NCBI GenBank assembly: GCA_019694655.1
Contig: JAIBBN010000003.1
Location: 372,001-436,000 of the forward strand
Reading direction: 5' to 3'
DNA from: Leptospirales bacterium
GTDB lineage: Bacteria; Spirochaetota; Leptospiria; Leptospirales; Leptonemataceae
DNA: 64,000 nucleotides
In this document: one piece after another, positions 17,901 through 26,541 of the stretch
How positions within the stretch are numbered: position 1 is the stretch's first letter
How the letters are laid out: each line of letters starts with the position of its first letter
The notes under the pieces: generated by a model
Told to the model about the DNA's origin: nothing
Database searches by the model: none
Seen by the model: only the letters and a program-made list of their open reading frames with translations
Position numbers and translations under genes: made by a program

Positions 17901-20731
17901 GCGAAATGGACAGCGCCTTTCGCGAGCACGCGCGCGCCAGCCTGTCCCGTCCAGGCGCCGAACTGTTTCCGACTGTTCTTGCGCCGGCGACGCTGGCGGA
18001 GGTGCGCCGGCGAGCGGAACGCCGCTTAAAAACGCACGAGCTGCGCCGACTTTACAGCCCCTACAGTGATGTCATTTTGTGGCAGGTCGAGTCCAGGAAC
18101 GATGCATCGCTTTCCTATCACTGCATGGTCTGCGTGGGCGAGGGCGCGCCTGTTCCGCAGCGCGATGCCAGCGGCGCCATACTGGGAGCGCCTAACGTAG
18201 AGCAGTCAGCAATTCGCGCCTTGCGCGTTTTGCGGGCCTATGATCACATTGCCCGCGGCAAAAACAATCTGGTGGAGATACTGGCCTTTGAGCACAGCCT
18301 GGATCTGGATCTTTTTGGCATCGATCCACGGCGATTCAATCAGTCCATTATTCGACGCGTGGCCGATCGTATCATGCGTTTCTTTTTGCATGCCCGCGCT
18401 CACACCGTTTTGCTGGAATTGCGCAGCAATCAAGATCGACGTGACATACGCTTTGCGCTGGATCGTGGACGCGTCGTCCTGGATTTGCTGCAACCAGAAG
18501 ATCCGGCGCACCCCTGTCATTCACATACTCCGGCGCCTGGCGATGAGCGGCTATTTGCGCGCGGCAAGTGGCCGGTAGAAATCTGGGCTCGCGAATGCTT
18601 TGATGCCGGCAGCTTTGAGCAGCTCTTCGTTCCTTGCATCGACCGGCCAGACGTCCGCGGGGGGCCGGCAGTCGAGGTTGGCGCGCACATCTTTCGCGGG
18701 ACAATTGCCGCCCAGCCGGCGCTATTTTACATGAAGGACTCGCGCATTCAGGGCGGGGCCACTGGCGATCTGGAAGGCCAGAAGTATGTAGCCGCTGTCT
18801 ATCTTGCCTATCTCTACGATCTGCCGCTGTATGTCTGGAATGATGGCGCCGGCGCCAATGTGCGTCAGGGAATGGTTTCTCTGAATCGTGCCGCGCAGGG
18901 TTTCATGATGAACGCGGTGTGCGGCGATCGTTGTACTTACAGCGAACTCTTCGGCAACCTGCAACGATCGGGAGACGCTACGATTCAGTCTATGGCCGCA
19001 GAACTGGATCGTATGCACGGCTTCGATCGCGACGAGCTGGCCGACCGCCGGCCGCGCCGCTTTTTGATGGTCGCTGTCGGTCAGGGTTCCTCGACCGGCC
19101 TGGATGTATATGGCTCTTCGCAGGCCGCATTGCAGTTGATGCTGGATCACCCTGAGTCCTATCGTGTATTGACTGGATCGGTAGTAATCAGGTCAGTCAC
19201 CGGAGAAGACTTAAGCAATTACGATATTGGCGGCGCACGTGTGATGGGTCGTATGACCGGCGTCGTCGATCTGGTTGGCGCCGATCGCATCGATCTAATG
19301 TACCGTTTGCGTCTGGTGCACAAGCTTCTGGGCGGCGGCGCCGAAGTCGGCGTTCATTCCATCGAACGAATTGGTTCTGTGACAGATCATCCGCGATCGG
19401 CGCAAACCGTACTCAGCCCGGACGAACTTCGCGCTCATGTGGATCAGGGAATCTTTGTAGAATGCAAGGGCCAGTACCGATCGGCCGAGGAGGCTTTTGG
19501 CGGCCTGGCTCGCTTTGCCGGCCAGTCGACGATGATCGTTGCCTTGCGTAACAACGATGGTATCTGGCGTCGTCCCTCGCTGATCAAGATACGCGATCTA
19601 CTGCGCAGTGCGCATAAACTTGGATTGCCGCGCATCATCATCCATGGTGCGGCGTGGGAGGGAGGCGCTGCCGGCCTGAGCAACGCAGCCCAGCAGATGG
19701 ATTTGCTGGAGACCTTGCGCGAAGTTCGTCAGCCGCGGCTGCACCTTGTTACTGATCCGCGCGGACTGGAGCGCGCCGAAGTTCTGAGCGGCGCCGATGC
19801 AACAGTCTGCCTGTGCGCCGATGCTGCGCGCGCTACAGAGTTGCGCGGCGCTGCGGATTTTGTTGCGCCCGACCTGCGCGCCGCCTTCGATTGGGTCGCT
19901 GACTGGCTGGGCTACGTGTGCAGGCGGACGTCCGCCGCGCGCGCCGCAAGCGGAAACGTCGAGATCCCCCGAGATCCGACCCAGCCCTTTGATATGCGCG
20001 CTGTCATTGAGTCGCTGGTCGATGGCGGGGCCGCGCTTTATCTGCGCCACTGGACCGGAACCAGCGAACCGAATCTGATTCTGGCCCTGGCGCGCATCGA
20101 GGGGCGGGCCATCGCATTGATTGCCGATCAGCCGTTCTATGCCCAGGCGCCGGACGCGCCGGGGACCGAACGCTTTCGCCGATTTATGCAATTTGTAGAC
20201 CGTCGACAACTGCCGCTGCTCATGCTTTGCAATGCGCCCGGCTTTACTCCTGGTTCGCAACAAGAGCGTTTGCGCATCCAGCAGATTGGCGGCGAGTCGC
20301 TGGATGTGAATGTCCTGTCACGGGGACCGATAGTGTCCGTCGTACTGAATCAGAACTACGGCGGCCGCCAGATCCAGGCCTTTTCGCGCTACCTGCGCCC
20401 GGGGGTCATCGCACTGGCCCTCTCGCGTGCGCGCATGGGCGTGATGGGCGAGCAGGCGGCCTTCGATCTGTTTAGTGGAACTAAGTATCGTCAGCTTTTG
20501 CAGGCCGGCGAGATAGAAGCGGCGCAGCATTTTCGTGAGCGCTGCCGGCAAGAGTACGATAATCGGATTCGCGCCAGCGGAGATGCGCTGGCTACATCGG
20601 CGCTCGACTGGCTGCTGGATGAACCGCAACGCTTGCGCAGCGAGATCAGTCGCGCCCTGGACATTGCCTGCCGCCAGTCGCGCCGGACTGCGGCGGCAGG
20701 CGGCCGCTGGACGGCGCCCGGATTTGGTTGA
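14906..20731 (+). CDS. Giant single-chain biotin-dependent acyl-CoA (acetyl-CoA) carboxylase
   Basis: A 1941-residue protein. Residues ~30-500 are biotin carboxylase (VANRGEIARR; ATP loop GGGGKGM at 192-198; EMNTRLQVEYAVTDQ). A biotin-carrier domain holds EAMKMEM with Lys678 as the biotin site. Residues ~730-1200 form a central region I cannot assign. From ~1210 comes carboxyltransferase, with SRIQGGATGDLEGQK near 1280, and a C-terminal half with GFTPGSQQE. Bacterial ACC is normally four subunits, and single-chain bacterial LCC-type enzymes are about half this length, so the order BC-BCCP-central-CT with a long central part recalls eukaryotic ACC. It should make malonyl-CoA for the synthase encoded upstream, although propionyl- or longer acyl-CoA cannot be excluded. 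The start overlaps the AcpS stop. Confidence 0.92.
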   Translation: MNEALEPALRLLAARNPASHSRSSPRSGRLRRVLVANRGEIARRFFFALREEGIRSVAVVADVDRNQSWHEFADEVLHIGGSASYANPATILAAAIYAQANAIYPGYGFLSENARFVQMIEQYNSESGQNIVFMGPAAQIMQCVGSKLDARRLARAAGIALFAGSDQIESDAQALGEADRIGYPVMVKLNAGGGGKGMSIVHSPAELPAALESSRRIGAANYQDASLYLERYIAQPVHVEVQIFNGMAIGLRKCAVQRRNQKIIEESAHQLMPEATVVRLFESAELLARACGYDRCGGAGTVEFLYDQAADQFGFLEMNTRLQVEYAVTDQSLGVDLVRWQILCYDDRQGELQGEFGRALAQRLRPEQHAIECRIYAEDPCLDYAPSPGALRAVALPAFNGIRCDFGYRAGDQILSDYDPMIGKLIAHGPSRAIALNRLKRALGEIYIAGVITNIDQLLAIVRHDAFLAGDYNNRLLADSVELQQCAPVPTDQIALTAALFALGERCLLVRQELQEAIRSTALLEQLVARGGAEPAQSFAVQINDAALQVDLRQTGLWEYEAYVDGVWLLRAAVEERAGGQQDFLITVEKQRYAIWIDRHTSTSIMRLLAPDGQIYYRRGRLQAIDAGVVTDGPGLVRCPFPARFVRFGDDAAHSAVQLKAGCAVQKGDALIVIEAMKMEMTLVAPISGVLQFLYRADDAAQRRQGHDLRSMGPGAPLAQGDILADVAGSEPSSSARPPAIGASAPFAWLALDPEERQWHAAWQLDCLAAARQVLSALRRIIFGFSAQTRDLDQARVLCSELLAAPELEQAGPVWQEVQSELREWIAAYTSMHRLLAPARDPERRWLRATIELLRSPEHSAPPLSDRYRSATARILLRLFAAGDGQNIHLDLRSRFGLFHLLKLYRRLEAGAELLLRALPLLGRLQEIQPSTERALERLIGETRDHSDERLANEARRILAAKTRHNARNRAEYSGTGLNRLYAADFRRFILEPFVALPGEMDSAFREHARASLSRPGAELFPTVLAPATLAEVRRRAERRLKTHELRRLYSPYSDVILWQVESRNDASLSYHCMVCVGEGAPVPQRDASGAILGAPNVEQSAIRALRVLRAYDHIARGKNNLVEILAFEHSLDLDLFGIDPRRFNQSIIRRVADRIMRFFLHARAHTVLLELRSNQDRRDIRFALDRGRVVLDLLQPEDPAHPCHSHTPAPGDERLFARGKWPVEIWARECFDAGSFEQLFVPCIDRPDVRGGPAVEVGAHIFRGTIAAQPALFYMKDSRIQGGATGDLEGQKYVAAVYLAYLYDLPLYVWNDGAGANVRQGMVSLNRAAQGFMMNAVCGDRCTYSELFGNLQRSGDATIQSMAAELDRMHGFDRDELADRRPRRFLMVAVGQGSSTGLDVYGSSQAALQLMLDHPESYRVLTGSVVIRSVTGEDLSNYDIGGARVMGRMTGVVDLVGADRIDLMYRLRLVHKLLGGGAEVGVHSIERIGSVTDHPRSAQTVLSPDELRAHVDQGIFVECKGQYRSAEEAFGGLARFAGQSTMIVALRNNDGIWRRPSLIKIRDLLRSAHKLGLPRIIIHGAAWEGGAAGLSNAAQQMDLLETLREVRQPRLHLVTDPRGLERAEVLSGADATVCLCADAARATELRGAADFVAPDLRAAFDWVADWLGYVCRRTSAARAASGNVEIPRDPTQPFDMRAVIESLVDGGAALYLRHWTGTSEPNLILALARIEGRAIALIADQPFYAQAPDAPGTERFRRFMQFVDRRQLPLLMLCNAPGFTPGSQQERLRIQQIGGESLDVNVLSRGPIVSVVLNQNYGGRQIQAFSRYLRPGVIALALSRARMGVMGEQAAFDLFSGTKYRQLLQAGEIEAAQHFRERCRQEYDNRIRASGDALATSALDWLLDEPQRLRSEISRALDIACRQSRRTAAAGGRWTAPGFG

Positions 20732-20763
20732 CGCTGCGTAGCGGGGAACGCGAACCTCAAGCG

Positions 20764-21384
20764 ATGGCCGGAAAGCGCAAGTCACTGGCGCGCGGATCGC
20801 TCAGTCGCGAGGCCATACTATCAGCGGCGCAGGCTATCGTGCGCGAATCGGGCGCCGAGCGTCTGAGCATGCGCGCCATCGCCGAACGGCTGGAGTGCAG
20901 TGTCGCCAGTCCCTATCTCTATTTCTCGAATCAGGAAGAAATTATCGGCGAACTGCTGCGCGCCGCGGAACGCGAAATGGCCAATATGATGGAAGCCGCC
21001 AGCGCTGCGCAGAGCGATCCTCTGGAACGACTGGCGGCTATTGCGCGCACTTACTGGGAGTTTGCGCGCGGCAACAGTCGCCTCCATGCGCTGATGATTG
21101 AAAACCGCGGCCGTACCTACAAAATGTATATGCCCACCATGCCGCGCAGCTATCGCATTTACCTGCGCGCTTTTCGCGATGCGGTGCGCGCCCATCAAAT
21201 TCCGCTCTACCGAATGCCGGCCGTATCCGTGGCCAGGATCCTCTGGAATTGGATCTACGGAACCATTGTCGTAGAAAATACAAGCCTGGTCGACAGTGTT
21301 GGCGAGGATGATCCGGTGCGCAGCGGCCTGTTCTTCTTTGGCGCTCTGTTTCGCGATCGTCGCAAACACGAGGGCGCGGAGTAA
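20764..21384 (+). CDS. TetR-family transcriptional regulator, probable regulator of the FAS operon
   Basis: A 206-residue TetR-type protein. The N-terminal HTH (LSREAILSAAQAIVRESGAERLSMRAIAERLECSVASPYLYFSNQEEI, in pieces) is typical, and the rest is the helical ligand-binding domain. It is the last gene of the fas-acpS-carboxylase run: an in-frame TTG at 20728 overlaps the carboxylase stop, but the ATG at 20764 gives a more usual TetR length. In mycobacteria the fas-acpS operon is controlled by the TetR protein FasR, so a similar acyl-CoA-sensing role is a fair inference here. A GTTGCAAC palindrome at 4486-4493, upstream of fas, is a possible but unproven operator. Confidence 0.85.
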   Translation: MAGKRKSLARGSLSREAILSAAQAIVRESGAERLSMRAIAERLECSVASPYLYFSNQEEIIGELLRAAEREMANMMEAASAAQSDPLERLAAIARTYWEFARGNSRLHALMIENRGRTYKMYMPTMPRSYRIYLRAFRDAVRAHQIPLYRMPAVSVARILWNWIYGTIVVENTSLVDSVGEDDPVRSGLFFFGALFRDRRKHEGAE

Positions 21385-21481
21385 GCGCCCGAGGCAAAAA
21401 AAATGAGGCGCCCGCTGTCACATTCGACAGACGAAATTCGACTGCACTCCGTAAGCGGGCCGTTGGCCCGGAGGTGGGAAA

Positions 21482-22759
21482 ATGAGTCGAAGTACGGAGC
21501 AAGAATCGAGGGCCGAAGTCTGTATTGTGGGAGGCGGGATCGGCGGTCTGGCGGCGGCCCTTCTCTCGGCAAGATCGGGTCGTAAAACAATTCTGCTGGA
21601 GAAGTCATCCAGGGCTGGCGGTCTGGCGCGCAGTCGCGTTCTGGATGGATTTGTCTTCAATGCTGGTCCGCGGGCGCTCTATACGCGCGGATTTTCGCTA
21701 CAGTTCTTCAGGCGTCTGGGCGTCTCGGTTGCGGGCCATCCCGTGGGAAGCGACGGCGCCTGGTGGCGCTTTGAGGGTCGCATCCGGCGCTTGCCTGCTG
21801 GCTTTCGCGCCACGCTGCAATCCGGGCTGCTTCCAGGGGAACTCTGGGAGTTGGCGCGCGCCTACGGCAAGCTCGAAGCGGTCAGCGTTGCAAAGGAAAA
21901 CCGCAGCGCGGCAGAATGGATCGTCGGGCATAGCAGGCGCAGCAAGGTCCGCGCGCTGCTTGCCGGTCTGGCGAGACTCTCCACCTACGGCGACGAAGGC
22001 AGTCTGGAAATGTCAGCCGTGGCCAGGCAGTTGCTGCTGGCGCGCGGCGGCGTCCAGTACATCGACGGCGGCTGGCAGAGCATTGTGGAGCAGCTGCAGC
22101 GACTGGCAGCGGCGGCTGGCGTGCAGTTCCGTTCCAGCGCCGCGGTTCAAAGCCTGGAAGCGCAGGGGAAAACCTGGCGTCTGGCGCTGGCCGATGGAAA
22201 CAAAGTAAGTACAAATCAAATCATTCTTGCCGTTCCTCCGACTGCCGCCGCCGCCATAACCCAAAGCCGGCAACTTGGCGATTTTGCCGCCGCAGCGTCG
22301 CCGATACGCGCGGCCTGCCTGGATATAGCGTTGCGTCGCCTTCCCGTAGCGAGTAGAACCTTTCTGATGGACTGCGACCGTCGCTCCTATCTTTCCGTGC
22401 ATTCCAGCTTTGCACGGCTGGCGCCGGAGGGCGGCGCTTTGATTCATTGTCTGCGCTATGCGCCAGATACCGACGCCGATCAGGCAACGTTGCGGCCTGA
22501 GCTGGAAGAGATGCTGGATGAATTTCAGCCTGGCTGGCGACGAGAACTGGCGCGCGCTCGCTTCTTGCCGGATATGAGCGTCTCGGCCGCAGCGCCGGGG
22601 CCGTCCCGACCGCGATTTCCGGGCTGCGCCCTGGCAGAGCTGCCCGGCGTTTTTGTTTGCGGCGATTGGGTTGATTCGGATCATTTGCTGCTGGACGGCG
22701 TTCTGTCTTCTGTCGAACAATGCGTGGGCGCTTTGGGCGTAGCGCGGCAGGCGGCCTGA
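21482..22759 (+). CDS. FAD-dependent amine-oxidase/phytoene-desaturase-like oxidoreductase
   Basis: A 425-residue flavoprotein. GGGIGG (17-22) with the following LLEKSSRAGGLARS forms the dinucleotide fold of the NAD(P)-binding/flavin amine oxidoreductase family (CrtI, protoporphyrinogen oxidase and relatives). The C-terminal FAD motif (VFVCGDWVDSDHLLLDGVLSSVEQC, in pieces) is also present. The substrate is unknown. It starts at ATG with GGAGGTG upstream. The next gene, an ECF41 sigma factor, begins directly after its stop, and ECF41 factors are typically encoded beside oxidoreductases, so this enzyme may be a target or partner of that sigma factor. Confidence 0.85.
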   Translation: MSRSTEQESRAEVCIVGGGIGGLAAALLSARSGRKTILLEKSSRAGGLARSRVLDGFVFNAGPRALYTRGFSLQFFRRLGVSVAGHPVGSDGAWWRFEGRIRRLPAGFRATLQSGLLPGELWELARAYGKLEAVSVAKENRSAAEWIVGHSRRSKVRALLAGLARLSTYGDEGSLEMSAVARQLLLARGGVQYIDGGWQSIVEQLQRLAAAAGVQFRSSAAVQSLEAQGKTWRLALADGNKVSTNQIILAVPPTAAAAITQSRQLGDFAAAASPIRAACLDIALRRLPVASRTFLMDCDRRSYLSVHSSFARLAPEGGALIHCLRYAPDTDADQATLRPELEEMLDEFQPGWRRELARARFLPDMSVSAAAPGPSRPRFPGCALAELPGVFVCGDWVDSDHLLLDGVLSSVEQCVGALGVARQAA

Positions 22760-23740
22760 GTGGCGCCTGGCAACAAATCAGAGCGTCGTCTCTTTGGCAT
22801 CGCCTATCGCATGCTGGGCAGCGTAGAGGATGCCGAGGACATTGTCCAGGAGGCGTTGCTCTGGCGGCATGAGCAGCAGGCGCTGGCGGCGCGCGACGAG
22901 GCCGCGCTGCTTACGACGGTGGTAGTTCGGCGATCGCTGGATTTGATGCGATCGGCGCGTCGTCGTCGCACTGCATACATTGGAGAGTGGCTGCCGGAGC
23001 CGGTGGCAAGCGAGCGCGATGACCCGGCGCTGGCCGCAGAGCGCAGCGAAACCTTGAGCTGCACATTTCTTTTGCTGCTGGAGCGATTGAGTCCGGTACA
23101 ACGCGCCGTATTCGTTCTCCGTGAAATCTTTGACTACGACTATGCTGAGCTGGCTCGGCTGGTCGGTCGCAGCCCGGATAATTGCCGGCGCATCATGAGC
23201 CGCGCGCGTCTGGCGCTGCGCGAGCCGTCCGTGGAAAAAGATAGGGTCGAGCGGCCAGGCGGGCGACGTTGTCGCCAATTGCTGCAGGCCTTCATGGAAG
23301 CCTGTCGGCTTGGCTCGGTAGAAGGCCTGGAACAAACGCTGTCGGCGGACATTGTGGCGCACTCCGACGGCGGCGGATCTGTGGCGGCGGCGCTCAATCC
23401 AATTTCTGGACGCAGGGACGTAGCTCGATTTCTTACTGGCGTCTTGCGCAAAAATCCGCCCGACGCCGTCTTCTTCTGGCCGCTGCACGGCGGACGCGGC
23501 ATACTGGCTTACAATCAAGGCCAGTTGGTATCCGCCACCAGTTTCGAGTTTCGCCAGGACGGCGTTTCGCGCATCTTTGCCGTGCGTAATCCAGAGAAGC
23601 TGACGCTGCTGGCGCGCCAGCTACGCCTGCTGGCCATCGCTGCACGCCTGATTGGTTTTGTGCGTCGAAGGATCTACGGACTGCCGCTGCCAAAGCCGGA
23701 CCCGGTGCTGCGTGCGCGCCGCGTGCGCAGCGAACGCTGA
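22760..23740 (+). CDS. ECF41-type RNA polymerase sigma factor with SnoaL-like C-terminal domain
   Basis: A 326-residue sigma factor starting at GTG directly after the preceding stop. Sigma regions 2 and 4 occupy residues ~1-165 (DAEDIVQEALLW; VFVLREIFDYDYAELARLVGRS). ECF41 marks are present: WLPEP between the regions (77-81), then a fused NTF2/SnoaL-like domain with DGGG (203-206) and NPEKL (277-281). In this group the fused domain takes the role of an anti-sigma factor and modulates activity. The neighbouring FAD oxidoreductase fits the usual ECF41 gene context. There is a ~45-residue tail after the NPEKL motif, rich in Arg. Confidence 0.88.
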   Translation: MAPGNKSERRLFGIAYRMLGSVEDAEDIVQEALLWRHEQQALAARDEAALLTTVVVRRSLDLMRSARRRRTAYIGEWLPEPVASERDDPALAAERSETLSCTFLLLLERLSPVQRAVFVLREIFDYDYAELARLVGRSPDNCRRIMSRARLALREPSVEKDRVERPGGRRCRQLLQAFMEACRLGSVEGLEQTLSADIVAHSDGGGSVAAALNPISGRRDVARFLTGVLRKNPPDAVFFWPLHGGRGILAYNQGQLVSATSFEFRQDGVSRIFAVRNPEKLTLLARQLRLLAIAARLIGFVRRRIYGLPLPKPDPVLRARRVRSER

Positions 23741-23847
23741 AATCGATGATGGAAGGCTGTACAACGCAGGCGTGATGGCCGGTTTTTGGGCTTGCCAGCA
23801 GATCATGCAAAGGGTCGCAGTGGGCGCTGTAGAAGGCCGATCTGCGG

Positions 23848-26073
23848 ATGGACAATGCAAATGGCAAGAGTACGACGCTTGCAGAGAGCGAAGCAAGCCT
23901 GGCCGATCGGCGCGTTCCCTGGTATCGCAGTCTTACATTTGTCATACTTGGTTCGCTGGCCCTGATTCCGCTCTGGGATCTGGCTGGCGTATTTGCAATA
24001 ATGAACACTCGCGGTCGAACTCTGGTAAGCCAGCAGTCGGCGCGCTACATCACGCAGACCGGCAACAATGTCGTTTCGAAACTTGTGCAGCGCCTGCGCG
24101 AAATCGAAGGCCTCTGTCGGACGGTGGCCGGCGCGGCCCCACAGATGCCGCGCAACGAGGCGCTGTATCGACAGGTCCTGCCGCGTATGCTCGACTTTGA
24201 TGGCGATCAGGATGTCGCCGGCGGCGGCGTCTGGCCGGAGCCCTTTGCCTTTGATGCCAGCCGCGGCAGGCGTTCCTTTTTTTACGGGCGCGACCGACGC
24301 GGCCAGTTGCGCTACTATGACGACTACAACCTTGGCGATGGCTACAATCGCGAAGAATGGTACTCCGTAGTACGTTACTCCAGGCCCGGCCGCTGTTTCT
24401 GGAGCCGCTCCTACGTGGACCCCTTTTCCAATCAGCCAATGGTAACCTGTACGGTCGCCATGCGGCAGGCAGGCCGTTTCTGGGGAGCGGCTACCGTCGA
24501 CCTGAAGCTGGAAGGATTGCAGGCTCTGCTGGAGCGGGCCCGCCGGGATACCGGCGGCTACGCCTTTTTGACGGATCGTAACAACAAGTTCATTACCTTT
24601 CCCAACCCGGAGCTGGCGAGGGTCAGCGGGGTCGACCGCAACGGAAAGCCGGCCCGGGAATTCATGAACGCCAGCGAATTTGGCCGCCAGGAAGGGCGTT
24701 TTGCGCCCATCGCCGCGGCGTTACATCAAATGAACGCGGATATCATGCAGCGCGCCGCGGGGAAGTCAGACTTCAATGCAGCGCACGCCGCTCAGCTTAT
24801 CGCCGATAGCAACGGGATATCATCAGCGGAAGCGCAATTGATTGCGGCGATCATGGCCGACCCGCTGGCCGTCGGCCTCGGCGATTCATCGCTTTACACA
24901 CAGTTTAGAATGGATGACGACTTTTTGAATCGCTCTGCGACGCTGGTCTACGTATTTCACGTCCCCTCCGCCTACTGGAAGCTGGTAATCGCCATTCCCG
25001 AATCCCAGGCAACGGCCGTCGTCTCTTCGATCACCTCAACTCTGATTCCAATGATGGCGCTGGCTGTCGTTGTTGGGATCGTTCTGTTCAGTCTGCCGCT
25101 GCATCGCTGGCTGGTGCGACCGCTGCAGAGAACAGTTAGCGCGGTGCGCAAGGCCGGCGCGCTGGCGCTTGACCAAAAGTACGCAGAACTGGGCCAGCAT
25201 CGATTGCCCGTTTCCGGCGGCGAACTGGGAGAACTGGGCCGGGTTTTCAACGAAATGGCTGCCAGGCTGGAGTTAGCGGCGGAGCAACAGCGGCAGATTT
25301 CAGCAATGAAGGTGGAACAGGCGGCGCTGACTCGCGAGCTGGAAATAGCCCGTCGCATTCAGACCTCGCTGTTGCCGCCCGACCGCAGCGAGGGCCCATA
25401 CGCCTTTCGACGGGTGATGCATGTCGCCGAGCATGTGGGCGGCGACTACTTCGACTACCTGCAAACGGAGGGCGAAAACGGGGCGCGACACTGGTTTTTC
25501 ATTGGCGACGTCGTTGGACACGGACTCGAAGCCTGCCTGACGGTGCTGATGATGCACACCGCGATTCATACCACACTTTCCAGATCCCCGGATCTGACGC
25601 CGGGCGAGACTTTGATCGCGGTCAATGACTCGATTTACGAAGGGATCCGCGCATTGAAGGCCTGGCGCTATGCTACGGCGACCTTTCTGGCCGGCGACGG
25701 CAATGGCAAGATTTCGATTGCCGGCCTGCACCTGGACCTGTTGATCTTCCGCGCCGCCTCCAACCACGTTGAAGTGATCAGTGCTGATGGCATGTGGCTT
25801 GGCGTGGAAAAAGATATCAGCGACGCCACTGGCGAACGTAGCTTTACACTCGACGCGGGCGATATACTGTGCCTGTATTCGGACGGTCTGACTGAAATGA
25901 TGGCGCCGGACGGCTCGCTCTTTGGCGAGGAACGGCTGATTGAATCGCTGTCGCGAAGTGCTGGAAAATCACTCGATCAGGTGCGCGACGAAGTGCTGGC
26001 AAGCGCCGCTACCTTTGCCGGCAAAACAGTCCAGAATGATGACCTGACCTTTGCGCTCATCCAGCGTACATAA
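23848..26073 (+). CDS. Cache-HAMP-SpoIIE (PP2C) sensor phosphatase
   Basis: A 741-residue membrane sensor. A transmembrane helix at ~29-52 and another at ~402-422 flank an extracytoplasmic region of ~350 residues that looks like a double Cache sensor (GVWPEPFAFD, WYSVVRYSRPGRCFWSRSYVDP). A HAMP linker and short coiled coil follow (~423-485). The C-terminal phosphatase carries metal-binding Asp residues in GGDYFD (~531-536), GDVVGHG (~553-559) and LYSDGLTEMM (~676-685). By family knowledge such RsbU-like enzymes dephosphorylate anti-sigma-factor antagonists. No antagonist or kinase gene is adjacent, so its target lies elsewhere. Confidence 0.9.
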   Translation: MDNANGKSTTLAESEASLADRRVPWYRSLTFVILGSLALIPLWDLAGVFAIMNTRGRTLVSQQSARYITQTGNNVVSKLVQRLREIEGLCRTVAGAAPQMPRNEALYRQVLPRMLDFDGDQDVAGGGVWPEPFAFDASRGRRSFFYGRDRRGQLRYYDDYNLGDGYNREEWYSVVRYSRPGRCFWSRSYVDPFSNQPMVTCTVAMRQAGRFWGAATVDLKLEGLQALLERARRDTGGYAFLTDRNNKFITFPNPELARVSGVDRNGKPAREFMNASEFGRQEGRFAPIAAALHQMNADIMQRAAGKSDFNAAHAAQLIADSNGISSAEAQLIAAIMADPLAVGLGDSSLYTQFRMDDDFLNRSATLVYVFHVPSAYWKLVIAIPESQATAVVSSITSTLIPMMALAVVVGIVLFSLPLHRWLVRPLQRTVSAVRKAGALALDQKYAELGQHRLPVSGGELGELGRVFNEMAARLELAAEQQRQISAMKVEQAALTRELEIARRIQTSLLPPDRSEGPYAFRRVMHVAEHVGGDYFDYLQTEGENGARHWFFIGDVVGHGLEACLTVLMMHTAIHTTLSRSPDLTPGETLIAVNDSIYEGIRALKAWRYATATFLAGDGNGKISIAGLHLDLLIFRAASNHVEVISADGMWLGVEKDISDATGERSFTLDAGDILCLYSDGLTEMMAPDGSLFGEERLIESLSRSAGKSLDQVRDEVLASAATFAGKTVQNDDLTFALIQRT

Positions 26074-26104
26074 CGCGCGCATGCGCCCGAAGCTCCGGCC
26101 GATC

Positions 26105-26470
26105 TCATTCCTTGATGACCGCAAACCAGCTTCCGGCGTCATCGCTGAAAGCAAAGGAATCCACGCCAAAATGACTGGAGATCTCGGTAGCGGTCACGCC
26201 GCGCGAAAGTAGATCGACGCGCATCTTTTCCAGATCCGGCGTCCGAAAAGCAATGGAAGGCGTGCCAAGGCTCATTCCGTGCTCAAATGTTTCCATGAAC
26301 TTCAACGGGACCAGCTCAAAGGAAAAATCCTGATCGGCAAAGCCCACCTGACGGATGGTGAAGCCGGCAGCCTCTTTGCTATCCTTGACTTCAAGACCGA
26401 TCTTTTTGGTCCAGAAATCCAGGCTGGCCTCTTCATCCTGTACATAGAGAACCACGTAGCCGACTTTCAT
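26105..26470 (-). CDS. VOC superfamily (glyoxalase/bleomycin-resistance-like) protein
   Basis: A 121-residue single VOC domain: N-terminal VGYVVLYVQDEEASLDFWTKKIGLEV and the C-terminal strand SFAFSDDAGSWFAVIKE show the paired beta-alpha-beta-beta-beta fold. Glu and His/Gln metal ligands cannot be assigned with certainty by eye. It lies convergent to the phosphatase gene, 31 bases away. Function may be lyase, dioxygenase or drug binding; I would not choose. Confidence 0.8.
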   Translation of the reverse strand: MKVGYVVLYVQDEEASLDFWTKKIGLEVKDSKEAAGFTIRQVGFADQDFSFELVPLKFMETFEHGMSLGTPSIAFRTPDLEKMRVDLLSRGVTATEISSHFGVDSFAFSDDAGSWFAVIKE

Positions 26471-26541
26471 AGATATTGCCCCTTGCGGACAAGTCCAGGT
26501 CTGACCGCCGATTTTCGCAAGCGCATTGGAAAGCCGGCGGC

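Noticed and set aside
26077..26086. GCGCATGCGC palindrome between convergent genes
   Set aside because: Too short and composition-driven to support a terminator or site call.
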